Part shown: positions 16,337 through 31,477 of the stretch, piece by piece
Layout: each line of letters opens with the position of its first letter
Position numbering within the stretch: position 1 is the stretch's first letter
NCBI RefSeq assembly: GCF_035920345.1
Contig: NZ_CP109149.1
Location: 10,292,001 to 10,356,000, forward strand
Length of the DNA: 64,000 nucleotides
Reading direction: 5' to 3'
Origin: Nocardia vinacea
GTDB lineage: Bacteria > Actinomycetota > Actinomycetes > Mycobacteriales > Mycobacteriaceae
The notes under the pieces: model-generated
Databases searched by the model: none
What the model was told of the DNA's origin: nothing
What the model saw: only the letters and a program-made list of their open reading frames with translations
Position numbers and translations under genes: made by a program

Positions 16337-17116
16337 TTACGACCCCGTGATCGCCTGGATTTCGCGGTAGCTGGGAATGCCGGAACGAATGGCCCCGCCG
16401 TCGCGCACCGCCCGCGCTACATCCACGATCCCGGCCAGCGCCGCGCGATACAGCAGCGATCCCGTACTTATGCGCCGCACACCCAAGGCCGCGAGTTCCG
16501 CGATCGACGGCCCGGCGACCGAGTACAACACGTTGACCGGCAGCGGCACCGCCGCGACGATCCGGCCGATCTGATCCGGATCGGTCACGCCGGGCACGAA
16601 AACCCCATCGGCACCGGCCTGCACATATTCCTCGGCACGAGCCAGAGTCGAATCCTGTTGCAGCCGCAGCCAATACGTATCGACCCGGGCATTGACGAAC
16701 AACTCGGGCGCGCGCGACTTGATCGCGGCGATCAACTCCGCCTGGTGCCCGGGCTCGGCCAGCGCCGTATCCGCCCGCCCATCCTCGAGATTCACTCCGG
16801 CGATGCCCAAACCGGCCAGCTGCGCGACATATTCGGCAACCGTCCCAGGGTCTTCGCTGAACCCACCCTCGATATCGACGGTGACCGGCACCGGTAGCCG
16901 CGCGAGTCTCGTTGCCAGCGCAAGTGTTTCATCGCGCGTGACACCGGCGCCATCGGTGAGACCGGCCGCCACCGCGACACCCAGACTAGTGGTCCCGATC
17001 GCCGCAAACCCCTCCGCGGCCAGCACGGCGGCCGACCCGAAGTCCCATGCATTGGGCAGCACCAGGGGTCCGGCCCCGTGGTGCAGATCGTGAAAAGCCT
17101 TCGTCTTGTTCATCAT
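16337..17116 (-). CDS. Isocitrate lyase/PEP mutase superfamily protein
   Basis: A 259-residue TIM-barrel protein of the PEP mutase/oxaloacetate hydrolase branch. Visible motifs are VLPNAWDFGSAAVLAAEGF, the metal-binding VTVDIEGGFSED (about 78-89) and GIAGVNLEDG (about 103-112). Members cleave or isomerise C-C or C-P bonds of oxaloacetate-like or phosphonate substrates; the exact substrate is unknown. The start overlaps the stop of the P450-like gene (ATGA), making a two-gene operon. Confidence 0.82.
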   Translation of the reverse strand: MMNKTKAFHDLHHGAGPLVLPNAWDFGSAAVLAAEGFAAIGTTSLGVAVAAGLTDGAGVTRDETLALATRLARLPVPVTVDIEGGFSEDPGTVAEYVAQLAGLGIAGVNLEDGRADTALAEPGHQAELIAAIKSRAPELFVNARVDTYWLRLQQDSTLARAEEYVQAGADGVFVPGVTDPDQIGRIVAAVPLPVNVLYSVAGPSIAELAALGVRRISTGSLLYRAALAGIVDVARAVRDGGAIRSGIPSYREIQAITGS

Positions 17117-17793
17117 GACCCCTCGATGATTCCGATGGCGACGGCGAGGGCATGGTCGCGACCGGGGCAGGCATGCGGCCCCGCGCCGAATCCCAGACCC
17201 GCGCCGGTGAGGTCGAGTTCGACCAGTTCATCGTCGAGAACCCGGCGGGTGCGGCGCACCGGCGGATCCTCGACCAACGTTCGCGCGACGATCTCATCGG
17301 CGGTACCCGCACCTGCGAGCCGACGTGCGTTGTCCACCAGCGCACCTGTCGCCTGACAAGCCTGGATCAGCAGACCGATCCGCGCGGCCGTCCGCTCATC
17401 GGCCACCCCGCCGCAGGCGCCGACCAATTCCGTGACGGCCCGATCCGCCTCCGGGCTGTCGGGTTCGTGGGGCTGGTAGTGCGCGGCGGCCACGGCAACG
17501 GACGATAGCGAGATATCTTGGAGCCCAAGCGCTTCCGCTAGCACGCGAACATGCGGCAGTTTCCCGTCGGTCATCCTGGCCCGTGCGCGCAGCACCTCGG
17601 GAGACAGCCGCGCCAATTCCGCCACGACCAGGCCTCGCCGCCGATCATGTTCGGCCCCGTCACAGAATCGGGCGACGGTGGCGCGCAGCCACGCGATCCC
17701 GGCCGGTGGCACATCGCGAGGAACCGCGGGCATCGGGGCATCGGCCAATACCGACCGCACCCGATCGGGATCGGTGATCACAGGACTGTTCAT
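17113..17793 (-). CDS. Unusually short cytochrome P450-like protein
   Basis: Only 226 residues, against about 400 for a normal P450, but it ends with an intact haem loop GFGAGPHACPGRD (201-213, thiolate Cys at 209). Upstream segments resemble compressed P450 landmarks: a C-helix-like EHDRRRG (48-54), an I-helix-like LLIQACQATGALVDNA (141-156) and EDPPVRRTRRV (175-185) like the K-helix/PERF region. No stop or frameshift is visible and the gene is coupled to the next one, so it seems to be a real compact protein, not a fragment. Whether it binds haem or catalyses anything is unknown. Confidence 0.65.
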   Translation of the reverse strand: MNSPVITDPDRVRSVLADAPMPAVPRDVPPAGIAWLRATVARFCDGAEHDRRRGLVVAELARLSPEVLRARARMTDGKLPHVRVLAEALGLQDISLSSVAVAAAHYQPHEPDSPEADRAVTELVGACGGVADERTAARIGLLIQACQATGALVDNARRLAGAGTADEIVARTLVEDPPVRRTRRVLDDELVELDLTGAGLGFGAGPHACPGRDHALAVAIGIIEGS

Positions 17794-17857
17794 GTCGCGA
17801 CGCTATCCCGCCGACGTTTCGGTGGTCGCCGAAACAACCCGGCGCGATCATAGGGTG

Positions 17858-18562
17858 GTGCACACCCGAGGAGCCGAACTGGCCGGACTGGCCACCCTGC
17901 TGGCCGACCGCACCCGCGCCGATATGTGCCTGGCCCTGGTCGACGGCCGTGCCTGGACGGCGGGGGAGCTGGCGCGCCATGCCGGAGTCGCGCCATCCAC
18001 CGCGACCGAGCATCTGAACCGGCTGCTGGACGGCGGCCTGCTCGTCGAACGCCGTCAGGGCAGGCACCGCTATGTGCAGCTGGCGAGTCCGCAGGTCGCC
18101 GAGTTATTGGAGTCGATGGTCGCCCATCTGGAACCGGCACGCCCCGAGCCGACGACACTGCGCGCGTCGACCGCCGCCGCGGCCCTGGCCCGTGGCCGGA
18201 CCTGCTACGACCACCTCGCGGGCCGACTCGGCGTCGCCATCACCGATGCCATGACCCGGCGTGAACTGCTCGATGACGACAGCGGCTTCGCCCTCACCGA
18301 GGCGGGTTTGGCATGGCTCACGGGGCCGATGGGCATCGAGTCGAACACATTGCGGACTCGTCGCCCGATCGCCCGCCCCTGCCTGGACTGGACCGAACGC
18401 CGCACCCACCTCGGCGGTGCCGCGGGAGCGCAGTTGTGCCGCCGGCTACAGGCACTGGATTGGGTGCGACGCGTCGGATCCGGCCGAGCCGTCCGCCTCA
18501 CCGCGACGGGTGAGATCGGTCTGCGCGAGACGCTCGGGATCGATCCGGCAACGGTTGTCTGA
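17858..18562 (+). CDS. ArsR-like winged-helix transcriptional regulator
   Basis: About 234 residues from the GTG at 17858 (MHTRGAELAGLATLL); an upstream ATG at 17792 would overlap the start codon of the divergent P450-like gene and leave no promoter space, so it is less likely. The HTH is WTAGELARHAGVAPSTATEHLNRLLDGGLLVERRQGRHRYVQL split over about residues 30-75, typical of ArsR proteins, followed by a C-terminal domain with no visible metal-binding Cys cluster. It is divergent from the P450-like/PEP-mutase pair and probably regulates it. Confidence 0.8.
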   Translation: MHTRGAELAGLATLLADRTRADMCLALVDGRAWTAGELARHAGVAPSTATEHLNRLLDGGLLVERRQGRHRYVQLASPQVAELLESMVAHLEPARPEPTTLRASTAAAALARGRTCYDHLAGRLGVAITDAMTRRELLDDDSGFALTEAGLAWLTGPMGIESNTLRTRRPIARPCLDWTERRTHLGGAAGAQLCRRLQALDWVRRVGSGRAVRLTATGEIGLRETLGIDPATVV

Positions 18563-21137
<2,575 letters not shown>

Positions 21138-21141
<4 letters not shown>

Positions 21142-22069
21142 CTAGCGATGCGGTGCAGGAACTTTCGGCACTGGACAAGGCGCACGTCCTCGCCGACGCA
21201 TTGCCGTGGCTGCAGAAGTTCCGCGACAAGATCGTGGTCGTCAAATACGGCGGCAACGCGATGGTCGATGCGGACCTCAAACAGGCCTTCGCCGCTGATA
21301 TGACGTTCCTGCGCACCGTCGGCGTGCATCCGGTGGTGGTGCACGGCGGCGGACCGCAGATCAGCGCGATGCTGAAAAAGCTCGGTCTGCAAGGCGAATT
21401 CCGCGGCGGCTTCCGTGTCACCACGCCCGAGGTGATGGATGTCGTGCGGATGGTGCTGTTCGGTCAGGTCGGCCGGGAACTGGTCGGGTTGATCAATGCG
21501 CACGGTCCGTACGCGGTCGGCATCTCCGGTGAGGACGCACGGCTATTCACCGCGACCCGGCGCACCGTCGATGTCGACGGCGAGGCCACCGATATCGGTC
21601 TGGTCGGCGATGTCACCGAGGTGAATGCCGACGCGGTGCTCGACCTCATCGGTGCGGGTCGCATTCCGGTGGTCTCGACCATCGCCCCGGACGCCGACGG
21701 TGTGGTGCACAACATCAATGCCGACACCGCCGCCGCCGCACTCGCCGAGGGCATCGGCGCGGAGAAGCTGGTGATATTGACCGACGTGGAGGGCCTGTAC
21801 ACCAACTGGCCGGACCGTTCCTCGCTCACCTCGCACGTCGACGCGGCCGAACTGGCCGAGTTGCTCCCGCGTCTGGATGCGGGCATGGTGCCCAAGATGG
21901 AAGCCTGCCTGCGCGCCGTGCAGGGCGGGGTGCCGACCGCACATGTCATCGACGGTCGCGTCCCGCATTCGGTGCTGTTGGAACTGTTCACTGGAGAAGG
22001 AATCGGAACGATGGTGACGCCCGCCCCGCTGCCGACGAGCGCGGCGGACACACTGAACGGAACGAAGAT

Positions 22070-22073
<4 letters not shown>
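21138..22073 (+). CDS. argB: Acetylglutamate kinase
   Basis: A 311-residue amino-acid-kinase-fold enzyme that phosphorylates N-acetylglutamate, the step usually feedback-inhibited by arginine. It shows the nucleotide-binding [10 protein letters not shown] (about 34-43), the substrate glycine-rich loop [11 protein letters not shown] (about 68-78) and [27 protein letters not shown]. The N-terminal extension of about 25 residues is typical of arginine-sensitive hexameric forms. ATGA overlaps on both sides. Confidence 0.97.
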
Positions 22074-24261
<2,188 letters not shown>

Positions 24262-24394
24262 GTGAGTGTGGCGTGCGACCCGGTGCCGCGGGAGCGGCGG
24301 GCCAGAAGGCGGTAGCTTGGTGCGACCGCACAAGTCCTCGACGCAACACGGCCTTCTTTCGCCTCGCTGCCAGACGTGGCGGTGAGGCTCGGCC

Positions 24395-24907
24395 ATGACC
24401 GTCCAGCCCGACGCGGGTAAGTCCGCCCCCGCTATCGCTCGAACCCGCGCCGGCCGCCAGTCTCGCATCATCGAACTACTGACGGCACACGCGGTACGCA
24501 GCCAAACCGAACTCGCCGCACTGCTTGCCGCCGAAGGTATCGAAACCACTCAGGCCACTCTGTCCCGCGACCTCGATGAACTCGGCGCCGTGAAATTGCG
24601 TGCCGCCGACGGCGGCGCGGGCGTCTACGTGGTGCCCGAAGACGGCAGCCCCGTCCGCGGCGTCACCGGCGGCACCGACCGCCTCTCGAAACTCCTCGGC
24701 GACCTCCTCGTCTCCACCGACGCCAGCGGCAATATCGCAGTCCTGCGCACCCCACCCGGCGCCGCCCACTACCTGGCCAGCGCCCTCGACCGCGCCGCCC
24801 TCCCCTTCATCGTCGGCACCATCGCCGGCGACGACACCATCGCCGTAATAGCCCGTGAGCCCCTCACCGGCGCCGCACTAGCCGCCAAAATCGAAGAACT
24901 CGCCTGA
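24395..24907 (+). CDS. argR: Arginine repressor
   Basis: A 170-residue ArgR: N-terminal winged helix (about 20-80, with [20 protein letters not shown]) and a C-terminal oligomerisation/arginine-binding domain (about 95-168, with the [16 protein letters not shown] segment holding the conserved GDDT-type arginine-binding Asp pair). It would bind the ARG boxes before argC and argG when arginine is abundant. It lies in the arginine cluster downstream of argF and could be transcribed with it. Confidence 0.95.
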   Translation: MTVQPDAGKSAPAIARTRAGRQSRIIELLTAHAVRSQTELAALLAAEGIETTQATLSRDLDELGAVKLRAADGGAGVYVVPEDGSPVRGVTGGTDRLSKLLGDLLVSTDASGNIAVLRTPPGAAHYLASALDRAALPFIVGTIAGDDTIAVIAREPLTGAALAAKIEELA

Positions 24908-25007
24908 GCCCGCCCTGGCGTCCTCAGCGCGGTCACGCTTGGTGACGCATACCCAGTGCCTACCTCGCATCGGGCGCGACCTATGCGATGCGATCGCAGG
25001 GGGCGCG

Positions 25008-25160
25008 TCAGCCGAAGGGGTATTGGCCGCCGCCGTGGGGGGAGTTGCCTGGGGTGCCGACGTTGATGATGTCTTGTACGAGGTCGACTAGGGCGCGGCC
25101 AATGTCGAGGACGTCGTTGCCGAGGGTGCTGAATTCGCCTGCTATGAGGTGCAGCAGCAT
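25008..25160 (-). CDS. Small amphipathic protein (50 residues), function unknown
   Basis: A 50-codon frame starting MLLHLIAGEFSTLGNDVLD and ending GGGQYPFG. AAAGGA lies about eight bases before the ATG. The first 35 residues would form an amphipathic helix with alternating Leu/Ile/Val and Asp/Glu; the tail is Gly/Pro-rich. Size and helix pattern recall the PorA/PorH cell-wall peptides of corynebacteria and delta-lysin-like peptides, but no sequence homology is claimed. It is transcribed away from argG, with its promoter region abutting the argG control region. It may be missed by gene finders because of its length. Confidence 0.45.
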   Translation of the reverse strand: MLLHLIAGEFSTLGNDVLDIGRALVDLVQDIINVGTPGNSPHGGGQYPFG

Positions 25161-25263
25161 GGGGTCCGTCCTTTGCCCGCTCCGATACTTAACGAATAAA
25201 GCGTGACATAGGGGGAAGGGGGTGCCAAGGTGCTACCGGGAAGGTGGAACCCGGACCCGGTTG

Positions 25264-25294
25264 TGAATGGGCTTGCATCATCGTGCATAATCAT
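25264..25294 (+). promoter_or_regulatory. ARG box/promoter of argG
   Basis: The same 31-base element as upstream of argC, with a single mismatch (C for A at 25280), including TTGCATCAT and CGTGCATAATCAT. CATAAT (25286-25291) may act as a -10. The argG start codon lies 119 bases downstream, so unlike argC this transcript would carry a leader of about 115 bases. Confidence 0.75.
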
Positions 25295-25298
25295 TTGT

Positions 25299-25319
25299 AT
25301 GACGGTGCGGGCCGCCTGA
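25299..25319 (+). CDS. Possible six-residue leader peptide of argG (MTVRAA)
   Basis: An ATG stands four bases after the ARG box, at nearly the same distance as the argC start from its box, and opens a six-codon frame (Met-Thr-Val-Arg-Ala-Ala) ending in TGA. A GC stem (25339-25345 with 25357-25363) follows before the argG SD. It could be a leaderless regulatory peptide, but with one Arg codon the evidence for attenuation is weak, and it may be chance. Confidence 0.25.
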   Translation: MTVRAA

Positions 25320-25413
25320 CGTGCGATTTGGTGCGTCGGCGGGCGCCGCACCCCGCCGCCCGCGGATGCGGGCACGACCTGCAGACAAGCACGAAACCAA
25401 GGAGCACAAAGAC

Positions 25414-26616
25414 ATGTCCGAGCGCGTCGTACTCGCCTACTCCGGTGGGCTCGATACCTCCGTTGCGATCAGCTGGATCGGCAAGGAGACCGGCGCCGAG
25501 GTCGTGGCGGTCGCCATTGATCTGGGCCAGGGCGGCGAGGACATGAATGTGGTGCGCCAGCGCGCGCTGGACTGTGGCGCCGTCGAGGCGATTGTGGTCG
25601 ATGCGCGCGACGAATTCGCCATCGAGTACTGCCTGCCGACCATCCAGGCCAACGCCATGTACATGGGCCAGTACCCGCTGGTCTCGGCGATCAGCCGCCC
25701 GCTCATCGTCAAGCACCTCGTCGAGGCCGCCAAGTTCCACGGCGCGAGCACCGTCGCGCACGGCTGCACCGGTAAGGGCAACGACCAGGTCCGCTTCGAG
25801 GTCGGCATCGGCGCGCTCGCCCCCGACCTCAATGTGATCGCCCCGGTCCGCGACTACGCCTGGACCCGTGAGAAGGCCATCGCCTTCGCCGAGGAGAACC
25901 AGCTCCCGATCAACGTCACCAAGAAGTCCCCGTTCTCGATCGACCAGAACGTGTGGGGCCGCGCGGTGGAGACCGGCTTCCTCGAGGACCTCTGGAACGC
26001 GCCGACCAAGGACGTCTACGACTACACCTCGGACCCGACGGTCAACTTCGAGGCGCCCGACGAACTCATCGTCACCTTCGACAAGGGTGTGCCGGTCGCC
26101 ATCGATGGCCGCCAGGTCAGCGTACTCGAGGCCATCGTCGAGCTGAACCATCGTGCGGGCCGCCAGGGTGTCGGTCGCCTCGATATGGTCGAGGACCGGC
26201 TCGTCGGCATCAAGAGCCGCGAGATCTACGAGGCCCCCGGCGCCATCGCGCTGATCACCGCGCACCAGGCCCTGGAAAACGTCACCATCGAGCGCGAACT
26301 GGGCCGCTACAAGCGGCAGGTCGAGCAGCGCTGGGGCGAGCTGGCCTACGACGGCCTCTGGTTCTCCCCGCTCAAGCGTGCGCTGGACGCCTTCGTCGCC
26401 GAAACCCAGCAGCACGTCACCGGCGAGATCCGGATGGTGCTGCACGGCGGTTCCATCGTGGTCAACGGCCGCCGCTCCGAGCAGTCGCTCTACGACTTCA
26501 ACCTGGCCACCTACGACGAGGGCGACACCTTCGACCAGTCCCTCGCCAAGGGCTTCGTGCAGATCCACGGCCTGTCCTCCAAGGTCGCGGCGCGTCGCGA
26601 CCTCAACCAGAAGTAG
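25414..26616 (+). CDS. argG: Argininosuccinate synthase
   Basis: A 400-residue ATP-dependent ligase joining citrulline and aspartate. The N-type ATP pyrophosphatase P-loop is [14 protein letters not shown] (about 5-18); [14 protein letters not shown] (about 116-129) and the citrulline-binding block [12 protein letters not shown] are intact. The SD AAGGAG lies nine bases before the ATG. Controlled by its own ARG box upstream; separated from the next gene by a 242-bp gap with a large hairpin. Confidence 0.97.
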   Translation: MSERVVLAYSGGLDTSVAISWIGKETGAEVVAVAIDLGQGGEDMNVVRQRALDCGAVEAIVVDARDEFAIEYCLPTIQANAMYMGQYPLVSAISRPLIVKHLVEAAKFHGASTVAHGCTGKGNDQVRFEVGIGALAPDLNVIAPVRDYAWTREKAIAFAEENQLPINVTKKSPFSIDQNVWGRAVETGFLEDLWNAPTKDVYDYTSDPTVNFEAPDELIVTFDKGVPVAIDGRQVSVLEAIVELNHRAGRQGVGRLDMVEDRLVGIKSREIYEAPGAIALITAHQALENVTIERELGRYKRQVEQRWGELAYDGLWFSPLKRALDAFVAETQQHVTGEIRMVLHGGSIVVNGRRSEQSLYDFNLATYDEGDTFDQSLAKGFVQIHGLSSKVAARRDLNQK

Positions 26617-26649
26617 GCGGTGGCTGAGCCTTCGCAAGGGGCAAGGGCC

Positions 26650-26770
26650 TGTCTCGAAGTGACTCTCCGAGGCCACCATCCGGCGTCGAGCCGAGTCGAA
26701 AGGCGGTTGCGGACAGTGTGCCGTACCGCCATTCGACTCGGCTCGATGGACGCCCCGCCACTTCGAGACA
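26650..26770. repeat. Long imperfect hairpin (about 120 bp) between argG and methyltransferase gene
   Basis: Outer arms TGTCTCGAAGTG (26650-26661) and CACTTCGAGACA (26759-26770) pair perfectly. Inner arms TCGAGCCGAGTCGAA (26686-26700) and TTCGACTCGGCTCGA (26732-26746) pair over 15 bp, and the stem continues GGCGGT/ACCGCC after one mismatch. The total arms are about 50-60 bases. It could be a strong terminator after argG or a small palindromic repeat element (MITE- or REP-like). No coding frame is supported in 26617-26858. Confidence 0.6.
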
Positions 26771-26858
26771 AGACCTAGCGACGGACTTTCCTCCGGCTGC
26801 GCCCATTAGGCTCGATCGGGTCGGCGCCTGCGAGTCGCGTCGACCCGGAAGGAGCGCT

Positions 26859-29182
<2,324 letters not shown>

Positions 29183-29225
29183 CTCCCCCTCAACGCCCCT
29201 CGCGCAGGCGCTCCGCCTCAGCGAC

Positions 29226-29291
29226 CAAGATCAGGTGGAACTGGTGGCGGCATAGCCCGAGAAGGCCCGCCACCAGTTCCACCTGATCTTG
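29226..29291. repeat. Perfect 25-bp inverted repeat after argH
   Basis: The arm 29226-29250 (CAAGATCAGG to GGTGGCGG) is the exact reverse complement of 29267-29291, around a 16-base loop. It starts 44 bases after the argH stop. The length and perfection exceed an ordinary terminator, so it could be a strong terminator or a palindromic repeat element. Confidence 0.7.
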
Positions 29292-29359
29292 ATCCAGACT
29301 GTCGCGGGCTCGCTTTTGCGCCAAGTGGTCTGCCCGGGATGGCCGGTTTGTATCGATCA

Positions 29360-29580
29360 ACGAGCCACAAGCACCAGCGGCGCGGCGATTGTGAGGATCG
29401 CGGACGGATCCACGCAATTGGGGCGCCCGATAGGTCAGCAACTTCTGCTCGACAACGTCAGCGCCCCAACAGGTCCGCTACATGTGTGAGCGGTGCGGTA
29501 ACTGCCGGTATCGCGTTCGGATCGCGCAGCTGGCCCGGCCGATAGGTCAGCAGCTCCTGTCCGGCCAGGCTCCAATTCGG
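29360..29580. repeat. Degenerate direct duplication, unit about 112 bp
   Basis: The block CCGATAGGTCAGCA recurs at 29427-29440 and 29539-29552, with further similarity on both sides over about 50 bases. On the minus strand both copies can read LLTYR-QLR-like peptides, but frames are broken or short. The stretch 29292-29680 otherwise shows no credible gene; it may be remnants of a decayed gene. Confidence 0.4.
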
Positions 29581-29680
29581 TACTACTCCGGCCAGACGGG
29601 CAGCGATCAGGGGCTTGTTCTGGTGATCTTTCGGTCCACCGGTGCAAATGCTCAAATACCGCGCGGTTTACGCTGCGCCG

Positions 29681-30004
29681 ATGACCCTGCTGTTGCTGGC
29701 GCTGGCCATCGCCTCTGAAATCACCGCGACCGTATCGCTCAAAATCTCCGACGGTTTCACCAAATTGGTGCCTTCGATCATCGTGGTCATCGGCTACAGC
29801 GCGGCCTTCTTCTTCCTGTCCCAAGCACTGAAGCGCGGCATGCCGATCGGCGTTGCCTACGGCATCTGGTCGGCGGTCGGCGTCGCGGCTATCGCCATCA
29901 TCGGTGTCCTGTTCCTCGACGAACGACTCTCGTTGATCCAGGTCGGCGGTATCGCATTGGTGATTCTCGGTGTGCTTGCCCTGGAACTCGGTGGCGCACA
30001 CTGA
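29681..30004 (+). CDS. Small multidrug resistance (SMR) family efflux protein
   Basis: A 107-residue membrane protein with four hydrophobic helices, the normal SMR size from the ATG at 29681. The essential membrane Glu is E13 in ALAIASEITATVSLK; the second-half motif GIWSAVGVAAIAIIGVLFLDERLS is typical. SMR dimers exchange protons for quaternary ammonium compounds or guanidinium. No partner SMR gene is adjacent. The sequence is closest in pattern to the QacE/EmrE group, and substrate cannot be predicted. Confidence 0.92.
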   Translation: MTLLLLALAIASEITATVSLKISDGFTKLVPSIIVVIGYSAAFFFLSQALKRGMPIGVAYGIWSAVGVAAIAIIGVLFLDERLSLIQVGGIALVILGVLALELGGAH

Positions 30005-30050
30005 CATCCGCGGTACAAGATGTCGGTGGGTGGCTGTTGAATGACGGTTC

Positions 30051-30584
30051 ATGAAGAGAGACTTCGAGGCGGGGACCTTCACCGCGGATCGACCGGCGCA
30101 GCCGGCGGCGGTGCCCTTCGCGGGCAATGATCCGGCGGAAGCGTTGGCGGCGTACGGGATCGAGCTCCCGGCGGCGTTGATGGTCGAGCGGACGGTGTCG
30201 GGGGCGCCGGTGTGGGTCGTGTCGACCGAGCCCGGTTATGCGGCGGCCGGGCTGTGGGAGCAGGTGCGGGAGGTGCATCCGAAGACCGGATTGTGGCCGG
30301 TGCTGACCCAGACCCATACCTGGTACCAGACCGGACTCGAGCGCGGCTGGGAGCAATCGCGTGAGTTGTCGATTCCAGAACCCGTCGCCGTAACCGACGC
30401 GGCGGACTGGTTGCGCGAGTGGCTCGCGGTCGCACACGAGCCGGAGCTGACCGAAGATGCCGCGCTCGCGCAGGCATTGGAGGCGTATCTGTACTGTCCG
30501 GATGCGGCTGAACAGGATCGCGATTCACTCGATGAACTGGCCGAATCTCTGCTGCGGCAGCTGTGGCGCTTCTGGTGGGACTGA
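30051..30584 (+). CDS. DUF4253 family protein, short form
   Basis: A 177-residue cytosolic protein. The C-terminal block AQALEAYLYCPDAAEQ and final LWRFWWD match the DUF4253 signature, and the N-terminal half has GLWEQVREVHPKTGLWPVL. As recalled, many members have a longer middle section, which is absent here, without sign of a frameshift. The function of the family is unknown. No operon partner is evident; the next gene is 116 bases downstream. Confidence 0.65.
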   Translation: MKRDFEAGTFTADRPAQPAAVPFAGNDPAEALAAYGIELPAALMVERTVSGAPVWVVSTEPGYAAAGLWEQVREVHPKTGLWPVLTQTHTWYQTGLERGWEQSRELSIPEPVAVTDAADWLREWLAVAHEPELTEDAALAQALEAYLYCPDAAEQDRDSLDELAESLLRQLWRFWWD

Positions 30585-30700
30585 TCGGTCTCGTTGCGCC
30601 CTGCGCATTTTGTCGAATTCGTCCCATGGGAGGTGGCGGCGAACGTAGCATCGGCCGATGGATCGGACGTTTGCTCAGCTGAGTCGACGCGGGTGACGGT

Positions 30701-31477
30701 ATGGCATCGGAACCGGGCGATGTAGTACTCGAGGCCCAGTCGTTGGTGAAACGCTACGGCGGTGTCGAGGCGTTGCGGGGAGCCAACTTTCAGGTCCGCG
30801 CCGGTGAGGTCGTCGCATTGATCGGCGATAATGGCGCGGGCAAGTCCACGCTGGTGAAATGCCTTTCCGGGGCGGAACAACCGGATTCGGGGACCATCCT
30901 GCTCGACGGTTCGGAAACGGTGCTCGGCTCACCGACCGCCGCACGCAAGCTCGGCATCGAAACCGTGTACCAGGACCTCGCCGTCGCACCCGATCTGGAC
31001 CCGGCCGCCAACCTCTTCCTCGGCCGGGAGCTGGTTCGCCGCGGATTGGCGGGCAGACTCGGCATGCTCGACAAGCGGGCGATGCGGACCCAAGCCGTCG
31101 AACACTTCCGACGCCTCGGCGTGACACTGCAGAGCACCGATGTGCCGATCGGCGCCCTGTCGGGTGGACAGCGCCAGAGTGTCGCCGTGGCGCGTGCGGT
31201 GCTGTGGGCGAGCAAGGTCGTCTTCATGGACGAACCGACCGCGGCCCTCGGCGTTGTGCAGCGCGAACGGGTGCTCGAGGTGATCGGCAATGTGCGCGAC
31301 CAGGGCATTGCCGTCGTCCTGATCAGCCACAATATGCCCGAGGTGCTGGCCGTGGCCGACCGGATCGAGGTGCTGCGTCTCGGCAAGCGGGTGGCCCGAT
31401 TCGTCGCCGCCGATGCCACGCTGGAGCAGTTGGTCGGTGCGATGACCGGAGCGTTGTCACATGGGGACGCTGCATGA
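30701..31477 (+). CDS. Sugar-type ABC transporter ATP-binding protein (single domain)
   Basis: A 258-residue ATPase of the RbsA/XylG class but with only one nucleotide-binding domain. Walker A is GDNGAGKST (about 43-51), the signature is LSGGQRQSVAVARAV and Walker B is VVFMDEPTAALG. It energises import by the permease whose gene overlaps it (ATGA) and the lipoprotein that follows. The pattern of one ABC domain plus an RbsC-like permease resembles FrcA-type sugar importers. Confidence 0.92.
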   Translation: MASEPGDVVLEAQSLVKRYGGVEALRGANFQVRAGEVVALIGDNGAGKSTLVKCLSGAEQPDSGTILLDGSETVLGSPTAARKLGIETVYQDLAVAPDLDPAANLFLGRELVRRGLAGRLGMLDKRAMRTQAVEHFRRLGVTLQSTDVPIGALSGGQRQSVAVARAVLWASKVVFMDEPTAALGVVQRERVLEVIGNVRDQGIAVVLISHNMPEVLAVADRIEVLRLGKRVARFVAADATLEQLVGAMTGALSHGDAA

